Below are positions 1 to 12,700 of a DNA stretch of 64,000 nucleotides, piece by piece (position 1 is the stretch's first letter; every line of letters starts with the position of its first letter). The stretch is from assembly GCA_033002965.1 (NCBI GenBank), contig JAURVB010014703.1, positions 186,001 through 250,000 on the forward strand. Reading direction: 5' to 3'. A model generated the notes under the pieces. The model made no database searches. It saw nothing but the letters and a program-made list of their open reading frames with translations, and had not been told where the DNA came from. The position numbers and the translations under genes were made by a program. This stretch comes from Piper betle (Eukaryota > Streptophyta > Magnoliopsida > Piperales > Piperaceae).

Positions 1-82
1 GTTTTGATGGTATATATCTGTTCTTTTCGTTCAATTTGTTTATTTTTTGCTTAGGTTTTTTTTGTGTGTGTTTTGAAAGTAG

Positions 83-2687
83 CTGACTCCTGGTATTTCT
101 GGTTGCAATGCATTTCCAAAGAATTTCTTGCTCTGAACAAATTTCTCATCAAGGTTAGTTCTCCTTTAGTGAAGACTCAAACCTTTTGATGCAAAATGTT
201 CCAACAAAGACGACTGGTGTTACCCATTCTCTTTATATGTTCATCCAGGTTCAAGATGCATTTTCGGCTTTGGAGAGGTAAATAGCCGCCTGTGCGTTAG
301 GTTCTATTGTTTTTATTACTATTATTATTATTATTATTATTTGGATAAGACTTTTTTTATGAGATGTAGATGTCTTTGGAGATTTTAGATATGATCTCTC
401 GCTTTTTTCTTTTTTAATGAAGCGATATGCATGTGGAGTCCGATTGCAGTCTTGAAGACCTTTCTCCTGTTTTAATTCATTGTCTATGCACATTTTTTCG
501 ATTAGATAGAGCCTGTATGCTATTTCACCGGACGAACGAAGTTTATTGAGGTTTTGTATCATTCTGGAGGCATAGAGTGTTTGTAATTGTTATGTTATTT
601 ATAGTGAAATCCTGATCTACTTGAGGAGTCAATTTATTAGAACATCATTTATTTCTTGTGTTCTCTGTATCGTTTTCTTTTACATATTCCTTTCACAGGG
701 AAATTGCCACCAAATTTATTACAATATGCCCTCATGCTTGCTTCCTTTTGGAAGAATGATGAGATTTTTGTGCCGTTTTTTGTAATCCCTTAATCTTGTT
801 TACGACATAGCAATTACTTATTTTCCTATTAATTCTTTCAAAATTGTGTACTACAGAGGCCGTGGATTTCTTACCCTTAATGAAGTTTATGAGGTATTGC
901 CATCTTTAGTTTACTCTTTAAAATAGCTATATGTGCGTGTTATTTATTTTTAGTCTTCTCTCAAGGTATTTTATGAATAAGATTTTTAGTTTGTGGACGG
1001 CCTGCCTGCCTTTTATTATAGCTTGGAATTGGAATATGGTGTGGCAGACACATCGGCTCTTCAAATTATTACAAATACTTTCAAACCACTCTTCTCCATT
1101 CTAATTTTGAGTCAGATGATGTTAAACATAGGTTTCTGTTGATGCCATGCAGTCTACATTGTTCTTTTTCCAATTGTTTACGTGTTGGCTATACCTGTAG
1201 GGTTTGATAAAACTTGAATTCTCCTTGGACTCTCCGGCCTTCTATTCAGTTTGTGAGGTATGTATTCTTATGGGTATATTTCAATTGCTATATGTGTGTG
1301 CTTATTGGAATAGGTTTTTGCATGTGCTGGGTGTTTTCTCAGGTCATGTGTATATTGGCAATCATGTTTCTTGAGTTTATGACAAAGATTATGTTGCAGA
1401 AAATGTTTTAGTTCATTCCTTTTCATAATTGAATCAAAGTATTTGCGGTTTAAAGGATGCTACCATATCAAAATGATAATGTGGTTTAGATTTTGTTGAT
1501 GATGGATAATTATAAATTTATAAGAAGTCTTGTGCTAAATATAGATCTCTAAAAACATTATATGAGCATTTCCTTTTTCATTGTTTTGTCTCGGAGCCAT
1601 AAGAGAAAATTAAGTATAACTCCGCCAATGCTTTTGCATTGCCGGTCCCTAACCCGGATAAAAGAGGAGGGTTGCGTTAGGAAGAGCATCCGGCCATAAA
1701 AAAATTAGTCATTTGTAATTGCATAGATCCTAGTTTAAGGTCCATGCCCCCGACACCCTTTGGGGGTACTAGGTGGATGAAGATGAAGACGACAATGAAT
1801 ATGAAGTCCTAAGTTTGTCTAGGCACTTCAGTTGTATAGCTCAAGATATTATTCATTTAGCCACTGGTTCTTTCATATTCTTGGTGCATATGACATTATG
1901 CTACAGGATTTAATGGGAATTGTTTTCTGTACTTGAAATTTCGTGCATCATTGCTCATTTAAATTTGTGTTATCATCAGTTTGATGTATTAATTATTTAA
2001 GATGATTTGTTCCGATTTCAAAGTTTTGCAGTCTGATTTTTTTTTGCTGTTTACAGAGCTTTGATGAAAAAAGAAGGGCACATTTCGATTGGATGAATTT
2101 ATTTCACTTTGTATATTTGTTCAATCTGCTAGGTATGAATCAACTGATAATTCATCTTTAGCTGAACATTTTTTTAGCCTTGGTGACCTTTGGTGTTCTA
2201 TCAAACCTGTAGGAATTTGTTTAAATCTTTTGACGTGGATCAAAAAGGGAGGGTGACGTTGGACTTCAACCAGTTTGTTTACTGCTGTGAGTATATATTA
2301 GTCACATGTTGTGGATTGCAATTTCTATTCCTATATAACATATGTGCTCAATATACTATGTTAGGCAATTTTACGGCTTCTTTCTGCATAATATAATTGC
2401 TGACAAGCTTTACTGCTCCAGAGTGATTGCCTTATCTCCTATCCTTATAACGAGTGTGCATGTTCAAATTCACTTTGTCAACAAATTGTTCAATGATTTA
2501 GCTGTGCTCGCAGCCAAATAAACTATTTAAACAATTTCCAGATTTATCAAAATTCTGCAAACTTGTAGTTCAGATTTCCTCGAGTTAAGTTCCGTTTTTG
2601 TCAAATTAATTTGTACGTTCAATTTCTTGTATGGCATGTAGTTTATTTTTTAACTATTTCTCTTCAGCTGCCAATTGTAGGATCTGA
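83..2687 (+). CDS. Penta-EF-hand-like calcium-binding protein, 5' partial
   Basis: The window opens inside this gene. Exons read from GT/AG junctions and continuous homology are 83-153, 249-277, 857-893, 1201-1257, 2057-2132, 2213-2286 and 2668-2687. Key peptides in order are EFLALNKFLIK, QDAFSALER, RGRGFLTLNEVYE, KLEFSLDSPAFYSV, FRLDEFISLCIFVQSAR and FKSFDVDQKGRVTLDFNQF, then stop after SANCRI. The FDVDQKGRVTLDFNQF stretch is an EF-hand-type loop. The order matches plant penta-EF-hand relatives, which bind calcium; the partner here is unknown. Odd point: exon 2057-2132 is 76 nt where the flanking phases require 77. The reading frame breaks in the A6 run at 2067-2072, between SFDEK and the FRLDEF segment. 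Upstream exons and the start codon lie outside the window. The family call is fairly sure; the exact subfamily is not. Confidence 0.75.
1620..1760. mobile_element. Possible retroelement fragment inside an intron
   Basis: Within the intron between exons 1201-1257 and 2057-2132 lies a stretch reading GCCGGTCCCTAACCCGGA followed by GGAGGGTTGCGTTAGG and GCATCCGGC. I recall this phrase recurring in many dicot genomes as dispersed, probably retroelement-derived, sequence. No open frame or terminal repeat is visible, so identity rests on recognition only. Confidence 0.3.
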
Positions 2688-3874
2688 ATTCAACCAGTTT
2701 GGGAGAGAAAAAAATGTTATGATGCCTTGAAAGAGCAGATTATGGTGGTTTTGTAGACGAACCGTTCAAATGTAATCCACAAATTCACAATGTAAGCGTC
2801 GTCAAAAACTTTACAGTGTAGATGATTGTTATCTGGGTTTTTGCGTCTGTTAATGCATCAATACAAATCATGATGAATCATGTAATTATTTGTTAGTATG
2901 ATACGATGTTTGGCTGAGAAGGATAACTTATATTTTTTATCATGTGCGTTGGTTATGAATGATCTAGGCATTTTATTTGCTTCATCTCAGAAACACTGCA
3001 AGTTCTGAGCAAAGGGCTCATGAACCTTGTGTACGATACATGCTCATGTCGACAATTCTTCTTTACTGAAATTTTAAGAAAAATATATTTACTTGATGTT
3101 AACTTTATACTAATTGAGACAAGGGAAAGTGAGAGCATGATCGAAATATAGTTTTTCATTGATGAGCCCGAGGTTCTGTTCTTATTTTTTGTTTTTCTTT
3201 TCTTTTGTTTTCTCTTTTTTTGTGTGTGATAGGAAATGAACAATGGTAATGGATGTATTTCCATAAATATATTTTCATTGAGAAAAGATTACAGTATTTT
3301 CATAAAATACTTTTAAGATTGACCAATCAAAGTCTACATAAAAAATCCAAATATTTCTAAATACTACACCCAAATTCCAAATCTCAACCCGCCTGCCCAT
3401 CTAAAATCCGAAGTCACATTTTAATATAAACAAAAAAATTCACTTAAAAAAAATAAGATATTTATAATAGGCGCCCAAGTAGCCGGATTTTGAGGGTAAA
3501 TAATTTCTATCTTGAGGGAAAGTTTTTTCGAAGGCCCTTTAAATACCTTAAATGCCTTCTTTATTCATACTCACTCACACCGTTTCGATGGGATTAGGGT
3601 TTGATAGATTCAAATCGGATATAAATAATATATCAAATGAAATGAATGTACGGATTAAGGATTGATAGATTCAAATCGGATATAAATAATATAATAAATG
3701 AAATGAATATACGGGTCGGATAATCGGAAAATGAATATACGGGTTCGGACATTCGGGACCGACGAACCGACCGCTCGAGATGACGGTGCAGATCTTTAAC
3801 GGCGGGAAGTTGGCAACTGCTTTAACAGAATCCGTTCTGCACAGCAAAGATTTATCTTTTCCGAATGGAAAAAT
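2688..3874. other. Intergenic and 3' flank
   Basis: This holds the 3' untranslated end of the EF-hand gene and an AT-rich spacer. A short near-repeat, GATAGATTCAAATCGGATAT, occurs twice at about 3603 and 3664. No gene was found; open frames at 2953-3264 are low complexity. Confidence 0.6.
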
Positions 3875-3998
3875 TTTTGGGTCTGCCCAGGAGCGACGCC
3901 GATAGAGACGCCGTGCGTCTCCACCGTCGATTCCAGGGACGATCGACGGTGGAGACGCTCGGCGTCTCCATCGGCGTCGCTCCCTGGCGAACCCAAAA
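3875..3998. repeat. 124-bp foldback (inverted repeat) upstream of a gene
   Basis: Arms 3875-3931 and 3942-3998 are 57 nt each, in exact register around a 10-nt loop at 3932-3941. By eye 51 of 57 positions pair. Each arm carries GAGCGACGCCGAT and GTCTCCACCGTCGAT or their complements. It sits about 120 bp before the likely start of the phosphoglycerate-mutase-like gene, so a transcript starting upstream would carry a long hairpin. Open frames on both strands here are by-products of the symmetry. Confidence 0.8.
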
Positions 3999-4115
3999 CC
4001 CACTCTTCCGAATGAGATTTACTTCCAACAGAAGTGGAAGTGGAAGTGGAAGTCAACAACTTCTCCCGCTCCAACTACTTGGCCACCATCGCCAAATCAA
4101 TCCAATTCCTCACCA

Positions 4116-6290
4116 ATGTCGGCCCAACCTCCCCTCCAAAACAAGTACTGGGTTCTTAGGCATGGCAAGAGCATTCCCAACGAGAAGGGCCTCATCATCT
4201 CCTCCTTGGTACCCGATTCTTTCTCCCCTTCCCTTTTTTTTTGATTGTATATTTACGTGTTTCTGCATTTGGATGTGTTTTTTTTTTTGTGTGTGTAGCA
4301 TATTTGTCATGTAAATTTGTGGCGTGAAGGGGGTGAAATTGTTTGATTTATTGCTTCTTGCAAATTGGGAAGATGAAGTGTTTTATGTCGTCGTGCTACT
4401 ATATGTTTAATGGAATGGGATTTCCACTGCCTTGTCCACGGAATAGCCGCTTTGATCAGGAGCATTTTTATAAAACACTGCGTTTGTGTTGATCTTTGGT
4501 TTCCAAGTCGGTTTGATTGTCGTTGTTCGCCGTATTGATTGATTAACCGAGGCACACTGGCGCATGCTAACATGTATGACTGAACTAATTTGTTGCCGTG
4601 AAATGTGCGAATCAGTGCCTAAATGGCATGCAGGATGAAGAATCAAGTGCTACTAGAGAACCATGTTTTTTGGTAGATTCTAATGTGCAATGTTTTCAAG
4701 TTTTAACTGTGCAAAGCATGTTTGCATTATTGTTCCTGTGTAAACGCACGCTTAGTAATTGTTGCCATCCAGATCATTTTGGAGATCACTGATTCCTAAT
4801 GGCTAGACGAATTTAAAATTTCAACACCAACTTCACAGGAAAACGGCTTACTCAAGGAATATGGGTTGGCGACTGAAGGATTTGGACAGGCACGATTAGC
4901 TGGGGACTTGTTCTCCAAGGTTGCTCCTTTTACATTTGTTAATTTTTATTTATCAATTTCTTTTCTTCCAGCTTGACATGATTGCACTTACCGCTTGCTC
5001 GCTTCTGATCAGATCTCGTCTTTAATTTGCAAATGCTTTAATTTGACTTATTTGTGTATAGGAACTAGAAGAATGCAACATAGATCTTGATAGAGTTCGT
5101 ATTTGCTATTCACCTTTCTCAAGGACAACTGACACTGCTAAAATGGTCTCTGAAGTCTTGAATTTACCATTTGAAAGTCCACAGTGCAAGGTGAAGCTCC
5201 TGCTTCTCTAATAAGTGAATGCATTACCTCTATATAATTTTGACGTTCAGTTTTAGCTTACATTTTTTCAATTGTTTGCCATTGTGCAGGTTATTGATGA
5301 ACTTCGGGAGCGATTCTTTGGACCAACTTTTGAGCTTTTTTCGCATGACAAAGTGAGCATAAATTGTTATTGGATATGATTGATTTTCTTTAAACCTGTT
5401 TCTTCAAACTTGTCACTCATTGACAATATCTGTGTGCTTAATTTTTGAATAGATGATTCTTTTACGTTATATATACTGCATTTATATGGAGTAAATTTTT
5501 TATTAATTGCATTGCAACTTTTTCTGTCCACGTAAATCCCTAGGTGGTCAAGAAGGAAACATTTTTTTGTCTTAGAAAATATATCTGTAATATTTAATTA
5601 CCTTCAATGTGATTTATGTTTTATTTTGTTTATTTGAAAGACTTACAGTTACTTTTCATACTTGGATTTCAACAGTATGCTGACATTTGGGCACTGGACG
5701 AAAAGGATCCTTTCATCCGACCACAAGGTGGAGAGAGTGTTGCAGATGTTTTATCAAGGCTTACAAGCGCTTTAATGGCCATCGAGAGGAGTTTCAAGGG
5801 TACTGCTTATTTTATTTTTGATTAAAGTAGCCTATAATTTATAAAAATTGCATTGAAAACTTAAATCGTTTTTGCTGATACATCACCTGTTATTCAAGGT
5901 TGTGTCTGACCAAAGAGAATAACAACTGTTCTTGTAAATGATGAAGACTAGTTCAAATAAGAGACGAAAAACTAGGATATTCAGATTTATGGGAGGAAGC
6001 ATTCTTTTGTTTTTGGACGTAAAAGTCTTTTTCTTTGAGAGTTTGTTCTGGCTATGTGCTAAGAAATTTTGCTGAGCCTGTTCACATCATATTATAGGTG
6101 TGCAATCTTGATTGTGAGCCATGGAGATCCTTTGCAGATTTTGCAGACCATGTTCAATGGAATGAAAAATATAAACAGCTCCGAAAACAATGACTTGTCG
6201 ACAAGAATTAGAGAAATTGCAGTTCATCCAATACTCTCTCAACACCGGAATTTTGCCTTGCTTACCGGAGAATTGCGCCGGTTAATTTGA
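4116..6290 (+). CDS. Phosphoglycerate-mutase-like (histidine phosphatase) protein
   Basis: Exons are 4116-4208, 4839-4919, 5062-5190, 5290-5352, 5676-5799 and 6098-6290. The protein starts MSAQPP, then has YWVLRHGKSIPNEKG with the catalytic RHG histidine. A mid segment reads CYSPFSRTTDTAKM, then ELRERFFGPTFE, PFIRPQGGESVADVLSRL, and VSHGDPLQILQ with the second histidine. It ends NFALLTGELRRLI, giving about 250 residues. This order defines the histidine phosphatase superfamily; the substrate cannot be told from sequence. The ATG at 4116 is chosen because it is in frame with the RHG motif. Reading upstream also stays open, so a longer start is possible. The junction between exons 5 and 6 is out of frame by one base: an expected GGT-TGT-GCA reads GGTGTGCA. 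Confidence 0.8.
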
Positions 6291-6777
6291 TTCACATGTT
6301 TGGTCAAATGCATTCAATAATTTATGCATAAAGGCAAATGCCAATTTTCATATTTGAATCTGTTCTTTACATTGATCCATTGCATTACTACATATGTAGC
6401 AAATGCTGGTTAATCAACATTTACTTCTGGTAAATGTAATGCATTTTTCATATCTTCTTAGGTATCGTAGCACCTCTTGTCTTCGGTTGTGTAGAATGGG
6501 ATGCCTCAAGAAGTGATGTTTGGAATCGGCATGCTGGGGACACAGTTTGAATGGGTACATTTCATTTCCATGACACATTAAAAGAAGAGAACAAAACAGG
6601 TTGGAAGATAGAGAACGATCAACATCATTGAAATGCATATTATTTATTTTTATTTTCAATAAAAGGTTTTTATACTTATTCATGATACACTCTTAAAAAG
6701 GATTATCGGCCCCTCCGCGGACCTATCATTAGATTTTAAACATCATGTTTCCAAAAATTGCTACAAATCCAGCATCT
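6291..6777. other. 3' flanks of two convergent genes
   Basis: Between the stops of the mutase-like gene (+) and SBEI (-). An AATAAA at 6658-6663 could serve as a polyadenylation signal for the plus-strand gene. No gene is seen. Confidence 0.5.
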
Positions 6778-9700
6778 CTATTCTGTCAAGGAATCATCAA
6801 ATCCAACTTTTGATGGTTCTCCCAACTCAGAAGTTGCGATTGCCGCAGCATCCTCAGAAGTTGAGATTGCGGCAGCATCCTCAGAAGTTGCGATTGCCAC
6901 AGCATCCTCAGAAGTTGAGATTGCCACAATAATATTATCAGCAGTAGAGATTGCTGCAGCATCCTCAGAAGTTGAGATTGCCACAGTATCAATATCAGAA
7001 GCTGCGATCGCTGCAGCATCCAAACCAATATCACCATCAGCTGTGATGAGAGTTTTATCACTGTTCTCGCTAGCCATGGACTTCTCTGCACTACCAATCT
7101 CATCTTTATTGCTGGCTTCTGCTTCCTCATTGACTCTGCAATAAACCTGCATTGTTGACAATAGTACACAGTAAATGCAGACATTCTTTGGTTTACAATG
7201 ACGGTTTGATGAGAACAAATAAGGAGAAGCATACCACACAAGTGCGAGGAGGGGATAACACTTTGAAAGAATTGGGGCGATTGTTGAAATTAGTCTCCGG
7301 TTTTCCTGGGATCCCCTCTGGAGAAGTGAAGTGATCTACATCATGCCCCACCTACGCAGACCATTTAGGACGTAAATGTTCATGTCTTTCTTAGTTGTGT
7401 CTTCAGTTTTGCTCAAATGGTAGATGCTTACCCTTCCAGGTCCGCCAAACTCCCAAGCATCACTGTCTAGGGCAACCCTGTACTTTCCGGGGAGGTCACA
7501 ACCCACCTTATACCTTTACTTGGAAAGAAAACCAGTAAGAAAAAATGGATAATGGAGTCAAATTTGCTCTCTTTTGTCTATTTGTAAATGAAACAGATTA
7601 CCCTTCATAAGTGTTCTCTGGGTGGAAATTGAAAACAAAAACCAAGTCTCCTCGTTCAAAGACAATGACCTGCAAAGGGACAATTTTAGTTTCTACATTT
7701 CATACAGCACAGTTCAAAAAGATAATGATCATTACTCGAGAAACACATGAAGTTGTTTGAGGCTTCTAGCTACATAATAGGCTTTGCACTTCCTGGAATG
7801 GTGGCTCAAAGATAAATAGGCTGGCTTATGCATTGCTCGATCAGTTACAGTATATAATTAGGAGTACAATAGTCAGTTATGGTACATGAATGATGCGACA
7901 AGATGAGAAAAGATTCCATCTCTAACTAGACCAATACTACCATTTATTACTGTGTAATTACCACCCAAGTGGTTCTGATTATGCACATACCTTGTCCTCC
8001 TCGCTTGCGCTGCTCACTATCTGCTTTGATGATGAGAGGAACCCAAACTTGTCATCAAGTGCATTCATAGCTCGATCAAAAGCATTCATAAACTGGATGA
8101 TGATAACAATAATCGAATATTTTAGGGAGTGATCATGTCCACAGGACAAACCTAATTTATTTTTGAAGATTGTTATTCCAAACACACTAGGAATGCAACA
8201 GAACCTAGTATCAGAACAGGAACGAGAATGTGTGCAGATCAAAGTTCCCAACCTTGTATCGCAGGTGATCAGTATCAACAAGGTCCCACTGACGTCTGCA
8301 CCTGACATAACTCCAGTCATTGCCTTCTCTTGGGAAGTCTAACCACTCTGGATGACCAAACTGAAAATTTCTAATGATATCAGACTTTAAATGAAATGAG
8401 AAATATCAGTTTAATGACATTATCTACAAGCATGGAACCTTACCTCATTTCCCATAAAATTAAGGTAGCCTTCACCACCTAATGCCATTGTTATGAAGTG
8501 AATCATCTGCATCATTTGCACAAATATGAGCAGCCAAATAAAAAATGAACTTCATTGAAGCAAAGGTTATGTCTTAGAACCTAAACAATATAAAAAAGAA
8601 CAGAAAATTCTTCTGAAATATAAGATATTTGCTTCCAGATATGAACTTTCTGTCGCACGGTTTTAAAATTCTACAATTACAGAAGTAAAAACAACAATTA
8701 ATATGCACACAGGAAAGTAGTCATAATAATCCAATATTTAAAAAAAAATTCAGAAGCAGCCACATTGGAGCAACATTAAAGAATAATAAACCTTGTGCAG
8801 TGCAATTCCTCTCTCAATTATAGGAGATGCTGGTATTAGGCAGGACATGCCCGAATACATTTCTTTGTCCATCAGGAAAAATGCAATTGTCTTGTCCCCA
8901 ACAAGAGCCTACATTCACAAGACAATATTTGCAATTCTAGATGAGAAGCTTGTGTTGAATAGTTAAGTTCATGAGAAAAAATCAACATAACAGTTCAGTT
9001 AAAGAAAAAAAACAATTTGGCAATATACCTGATCATGGCTCTCAGCATACGAAATGCATTTCTCGGTATACCTTCTATTAGTTAGGCTTGAGACAATTTC
9101 TGTCATAGACCACTCCTCATCTTTCTTGTTCTTTAAATAATCAATCCACTTGTCAGGGACGGCCATCGCCAAGCGATAATCAAACCCAACACCACCTTCT
9201 GAAATGGGTCTACCTAATCCTGGCATACCTGAGACGTCTTCTGCAACTACAATTGCTTCAGGCAAGAGTTTGTGGATCAAGTTATTAGCCAACATCATAT
9301 AAACTACAGCATCATCGTCAGTTGCCTCACTGAAATACTCAGCATAATTTCCTGTGAAAGCCATATTAATTCCATGATGGTGGTACAACATTGAGGTTAT
9401 TCCATCAAATCTGAACCCATCAAATTGGTATTCTTCCAACCACCATCGCAAATTGGATAAAAGAAAACGTAACACTTCCCAGTTGGCATAGTTGAAAAGT
9501 CGGCTATCCCACAGTTGATGATAGCCACGGGATCCAGTGTGGAAATACGAATCTTGAGAGCCCTGACCCACATCAAAACCATTTAAACCATCAGTCACAT
9601 TGTTGCTTGCATGGCTGTGAACAACATCTATCAAGACTAGCAAGCCCAAACCATGGGCCTTATCTATTAGATACTTTAGGTCCTCAGGTGTGCCTGATCT

Positions 9701-12700
9701 ACTACTAACGGCAAAAAGTTTGTCACATGATATCCAAAGGAGGCATAGTAAGAATGCTCCATGATAGCCATCAACTGAACCGTGTTATAGTTGTTTTCTT
9801 GGATACGAGGCAAAACATTGTCAGCAAACTCTCTATATGAGTGAACTCGGGGCTCAGAGCCACTCATCCCAACATGAGCCTCGTATATGCGAGGGGCTTC
9901 TGGTTTTGGGGGTCGAGTGTGCTTAAAGTGGTACCTGCATGACTTGCAAATTCAACAATATCTTTGAACAACAGAACTACAAATATAAAAAAATGTATCT
10001 ATAAAGCAATTAACGATTCAAACTAACAAGCATATATGAGCACTCGATCAAGATGATGCCTTAGTCGTTTTGGTTTCACTCATATCCCTAATTTGGATTA
10101 GGGGGAACCTGATGCTGAAGAATTGCCGTATTGGCGGCTTGTCATGTATTCAACAACAATTTGAAATGCTTGTCTATTGAAGTTGGAACTACTCAAACTG
10201 GTAAACTATAAACAACAAATAGCAGAAAAATAACAGCACCTCTCTGAAGGGGATGGGTCCCAATAAACTCCATCATACGGAGCAGCAAATCTTGTCGGAT
10301 CTAGTGTTGCATACTTGATCCACGCTGGAATTCGATCCACCCATATTCCATTACCATGCATAAAACGAAACTTGACTCTAGAGTTATGTGGAATAGCAGG
10401 CTTTCCATCAATATCAGGGATTTTTATTGCCCACACGCCAAATTGATCTTTCTGCATCCTATAATTTGTACCATCCCATCCATTGAAGTCTCCAATCAAT
10501 TGTGCTTCCCTGCAGTTTTATGCATGGAAAAACCACAGCAAGCATATTAGAAATTACATTGAATGTGGTAGAGATGCATTTCATTTTAAGTAGAATGCTT
10601 AAATGAACATATGACAAATTACTAGAAAATCATATGTTTAATGCCGCAAAATTATCTACATGCAGTTTATTTTGGCATTCAATAAATGAGCACTTCTATA
10701 ACCGCACATAATGCTTATTAGCCTCCAAATCAACTTGAGCTGATTTAGGTATTTGCATTAGCAACAACTGCCCTGTTATCCATCAAAAGAAAGGATCCTG
10801 TTATGACATGCTTGGTTAATTCTAGCTTTCTCCCAGACATTATGAAGGCAAAGTACTGATGTAATTTCACAAGCTTGGAAACTTTATTATATTTTGGAAA
10901 GTTCAGCAAGGAAAACGGCATACACAGCTGCGAAAACATGACGTAGGAAGGCTTGATTCTTTCTAAGTATATTTCAGAAATTTGCTTGTTTCCTATTATA
11001 ACTAACTTTAACTAGAGACAATGCCAAGTAGCCAATAATCATGCAGGTGATTGAACAAGTACATGAGTTTGATAACTTATCTTCATCTTCTTCTAGTTCA
11101 TTAGATGTTGATCAAATTGAGGAAGACTATTATAAGAAGAAGGACCATTCTAAATATGGTATTGTTTATGAGATAAAAAAGAAGAACAACAAGGATAAGC
11201 ATGGCGTGGTTGATAAAGAAAAGCAAGTTGCATATTAGAGTTTATTCATGGAGTCGACTTTTATTATTAGACATTGAGTTGGTTTTGTCTATTTAGTTGC
11301 TGTCTTATTAGTTTTCCTAGTTTAAGTAAGAGTCTTATGATTAGTTGAATCTATTCTTATGAGGAGACATATGTTAGTTATGGAGTTATCTTATTTTCCT
11401 AGTTGTGTGATTAGTAGACAAATTTGATTATTGAATAAAGACACAAGTTATCCCTCACGGCAGTTTCTTCTTCTTCTTCTATTTTTTGCCTGATACTGCT
11501 GCTCAAATTTTCTTTCTACTTCACCAATTTCAGCCTATCAACTCTTGGTTGTTGGCGACATCAACTGCAGGGTATAAGGTCTGCTGTTAGATCTATCCCT
11601 TGCTTGATTACTGCAGGTTGCTTCTCCTTGTTAGGACCCAACCCTATACAAGATTAGGGACTTGTTATTGCTGAAAACTATCATTGAAGTTTACCTTCAT
11701 CAGTATACATAGAGATAGAAACTATATAATAACATTGCAAGAAAATGTTGAGATAAGTTACTGTGCAGCTGGAGCCCACTCACGATAAACAATACAATCT
11801 TTTTCTCTGTTGAACCCAAACTTTAAATATCCTGCACAACTAAAATGTGACATTATGAGTGACCAGTAAAGACCACATGTAACTGCACTACAGTTGTTAA
11901 CCCAAAACTGGTGCATTACCCTGACCTTTTGCAAATTCCTCGAGGCCGCCTTCATACTTTTCAATCAACATTTTCTGTTGTATATATCTCCCCACTCTGT
12001 GTATAAAATGATCCTTAAATGACTCCAGAGCTGGATCCAAGGAAAGAAGTTCAATCTTATCACCATCTTCACTTGAAGATAACATAACAGAAATGTCATC
12101 TTCTGCTATGGCTGACATCTTTGTTGGATGCTTTACCTATGATAATCGAAGACAGAAAACATGTGAATGGCAAAGTGCTAGTATTATACAAACAGCACTT
12201 AAATATAACTCCACATACCTTCCTTTGGATGGTTAATCTTTGAGGACCAAGAGGACCATTACTTGGACCAAAATATTTGCCAGAATTTGTGACATTGCAT
12301 GTCATTCGCAGTTTGGAAAGAGACCATTTCACATTCGAATCCTGTGAGAAATTGGATGAATCACAGAAATGACAAATTATTGAATAACTTAAAGCAGACA
12401 TCCTTGAAGAATGTTAGAGCTCCGGATAAGCGAAAAACTAAGGAACATATGCGGATGATTCCCTCCTAACGAATTCAGAATTACCTCGCTCCGACAGGAT
12501 AAATACCTAATGAAAATCAAGCAAGTAAAAATCTTGCTCACCAATCCAGAGTCCAACAAAATTCAACCATATAGCAAAACAATGATTAAGGTGATAAAAA
12601 AAATTTGTTCTACAGATTCTAATAATCAATGTGTTTCAGCAAAACAGGACTGTGAAACATGTGCTGTCCCCAGTGACACCAGTTGCAGTCAACAAGATAG

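Noticed and set aside
3671..4314. Overlapping frames on both strands near the foldback
   Set aside because: They mirror each other through the inverted repeat and do not join the mutase-like gene in frame.
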